This document shows, piece after piece, positions 6,231 through 6,257 of a DNA stretch of 6,257 nucleotides (the stretch's first letter is position 1; every line of letters starts with the position of its first letter). The position numbers and the translations under genes were made by a program. The DNA comes from Candidatus Omnitrophota bacterium (lineage in GTDB: Bacteria > Omnitrophota > Gorgyraeia > Gygaellales > Profunditerraquicolaceae). The stretch covers positions 1 to 6,257 of the forward strand of contig CAIRWO010000109.1 in assembly GCA_903882345.1 (NCBI GenBank), in the 5' to 3' direction. The notes below the pieces were generated by a model. That model saw only the letters and a program-made list of their open reading frames with translations. It was not told the DNA's origin and ran no database searches.

Positions 6231-6257
6231 TTACTTCGCTGGCTCTGTTTTTTCCGG
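6231..6257 (-). CDS. Possible C-terminal end of a convergent gene (partial)
   Basis: From the right edge the minus strand reads PEKTEPAK and then TAA at 6233-6231, 13 nt beyond the phosphorylase stop. A charged Pro/Glu/Lys/Ala tail is a common protein ending, and convergent genes often end this close together. Only eight codons are visible and another frame also stays open into the phosphorylase gene, so this is weak. Confidence 0.25.
   Translation of the reverse strand, partial: PEKTEPAK

Noticed and set aside
6218..6257. Terminator after the phosphorylase gene
   Set aside because: There is a T-run near 6248-6253 but no inverted repeat before it; GCTCTG at 6219 and 6242 is a direct, not an inverted, repeat.

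Overview
This 6.3 kb window is a compact bacterial locus with moderate GC and lysine-rich proteins. It has a leftward (minus strand) run of four genes and one large rightward gene, and the two groups diverge from a control region of about 105 bp at 3407-3511. Nothing fixes the taxon. A two-membrane-type bacterium from a poorly cultured lineage would fit (Omnitrophota-like is only a guess, from the gene mix and codon feel). There are no RNA genes, CRISPR arrays, insertion sequences or convincing terminators.

Leftward group, in order of transcription: (1) a HAD-superfamily sugar-phosphate phosphatase/phosphoglucomutase-like protein (3406-2729); (2) a membrane-bound CHASE-PAS-HisKA-HATPase sensor histidine kinase (2732-555) whose ATG overlaps the HAD stop as ATGA; (3) a PTS EIIA domain protein of the fructose/PtsN type (527-45), 27 nt after the kinase, with a near-perfect Shine-Dalgarno; (4) the start of a probable membrane protein (67 to the left edge) that overlaps the end of the EIIA gene by 23 nt. 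The tight spacing and overlaps indicate one transcript.

Rightward: a 901-residue clan GH-Q (GH94-like) inverting beta-glycoside phosphorylase (3512-6217). It has the WND catalytic-acid motif, a histidine in an ENG..FNH context and a TGSASW phosphate-loop motif. At the right edge, the last eight codons of a possible convergent gene can be read on the minus strand.

The control region holds an exact 15-bp palindrome (AATATTGACAATATT). It overlaps an extended -10 for the leftward operon and a plausible -10 for the phosphorylase gene, which suggests shared, mutually exclusive control.

Inferred working model: the phosphorylase splits (or makes) a beta-glucoside to give alpha-glucose 1-phosphate, the HAD enzyme acts on a sugar phosphate, and the CHASE kinase plus EIIA protein provide external-ligand and phosphorylation-state sensing. 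The kinase's response regulator, the PTS phosphodonors (EI, HPr) and any sugar transporter are not in the window, so this link is a hypothesis from gene context.
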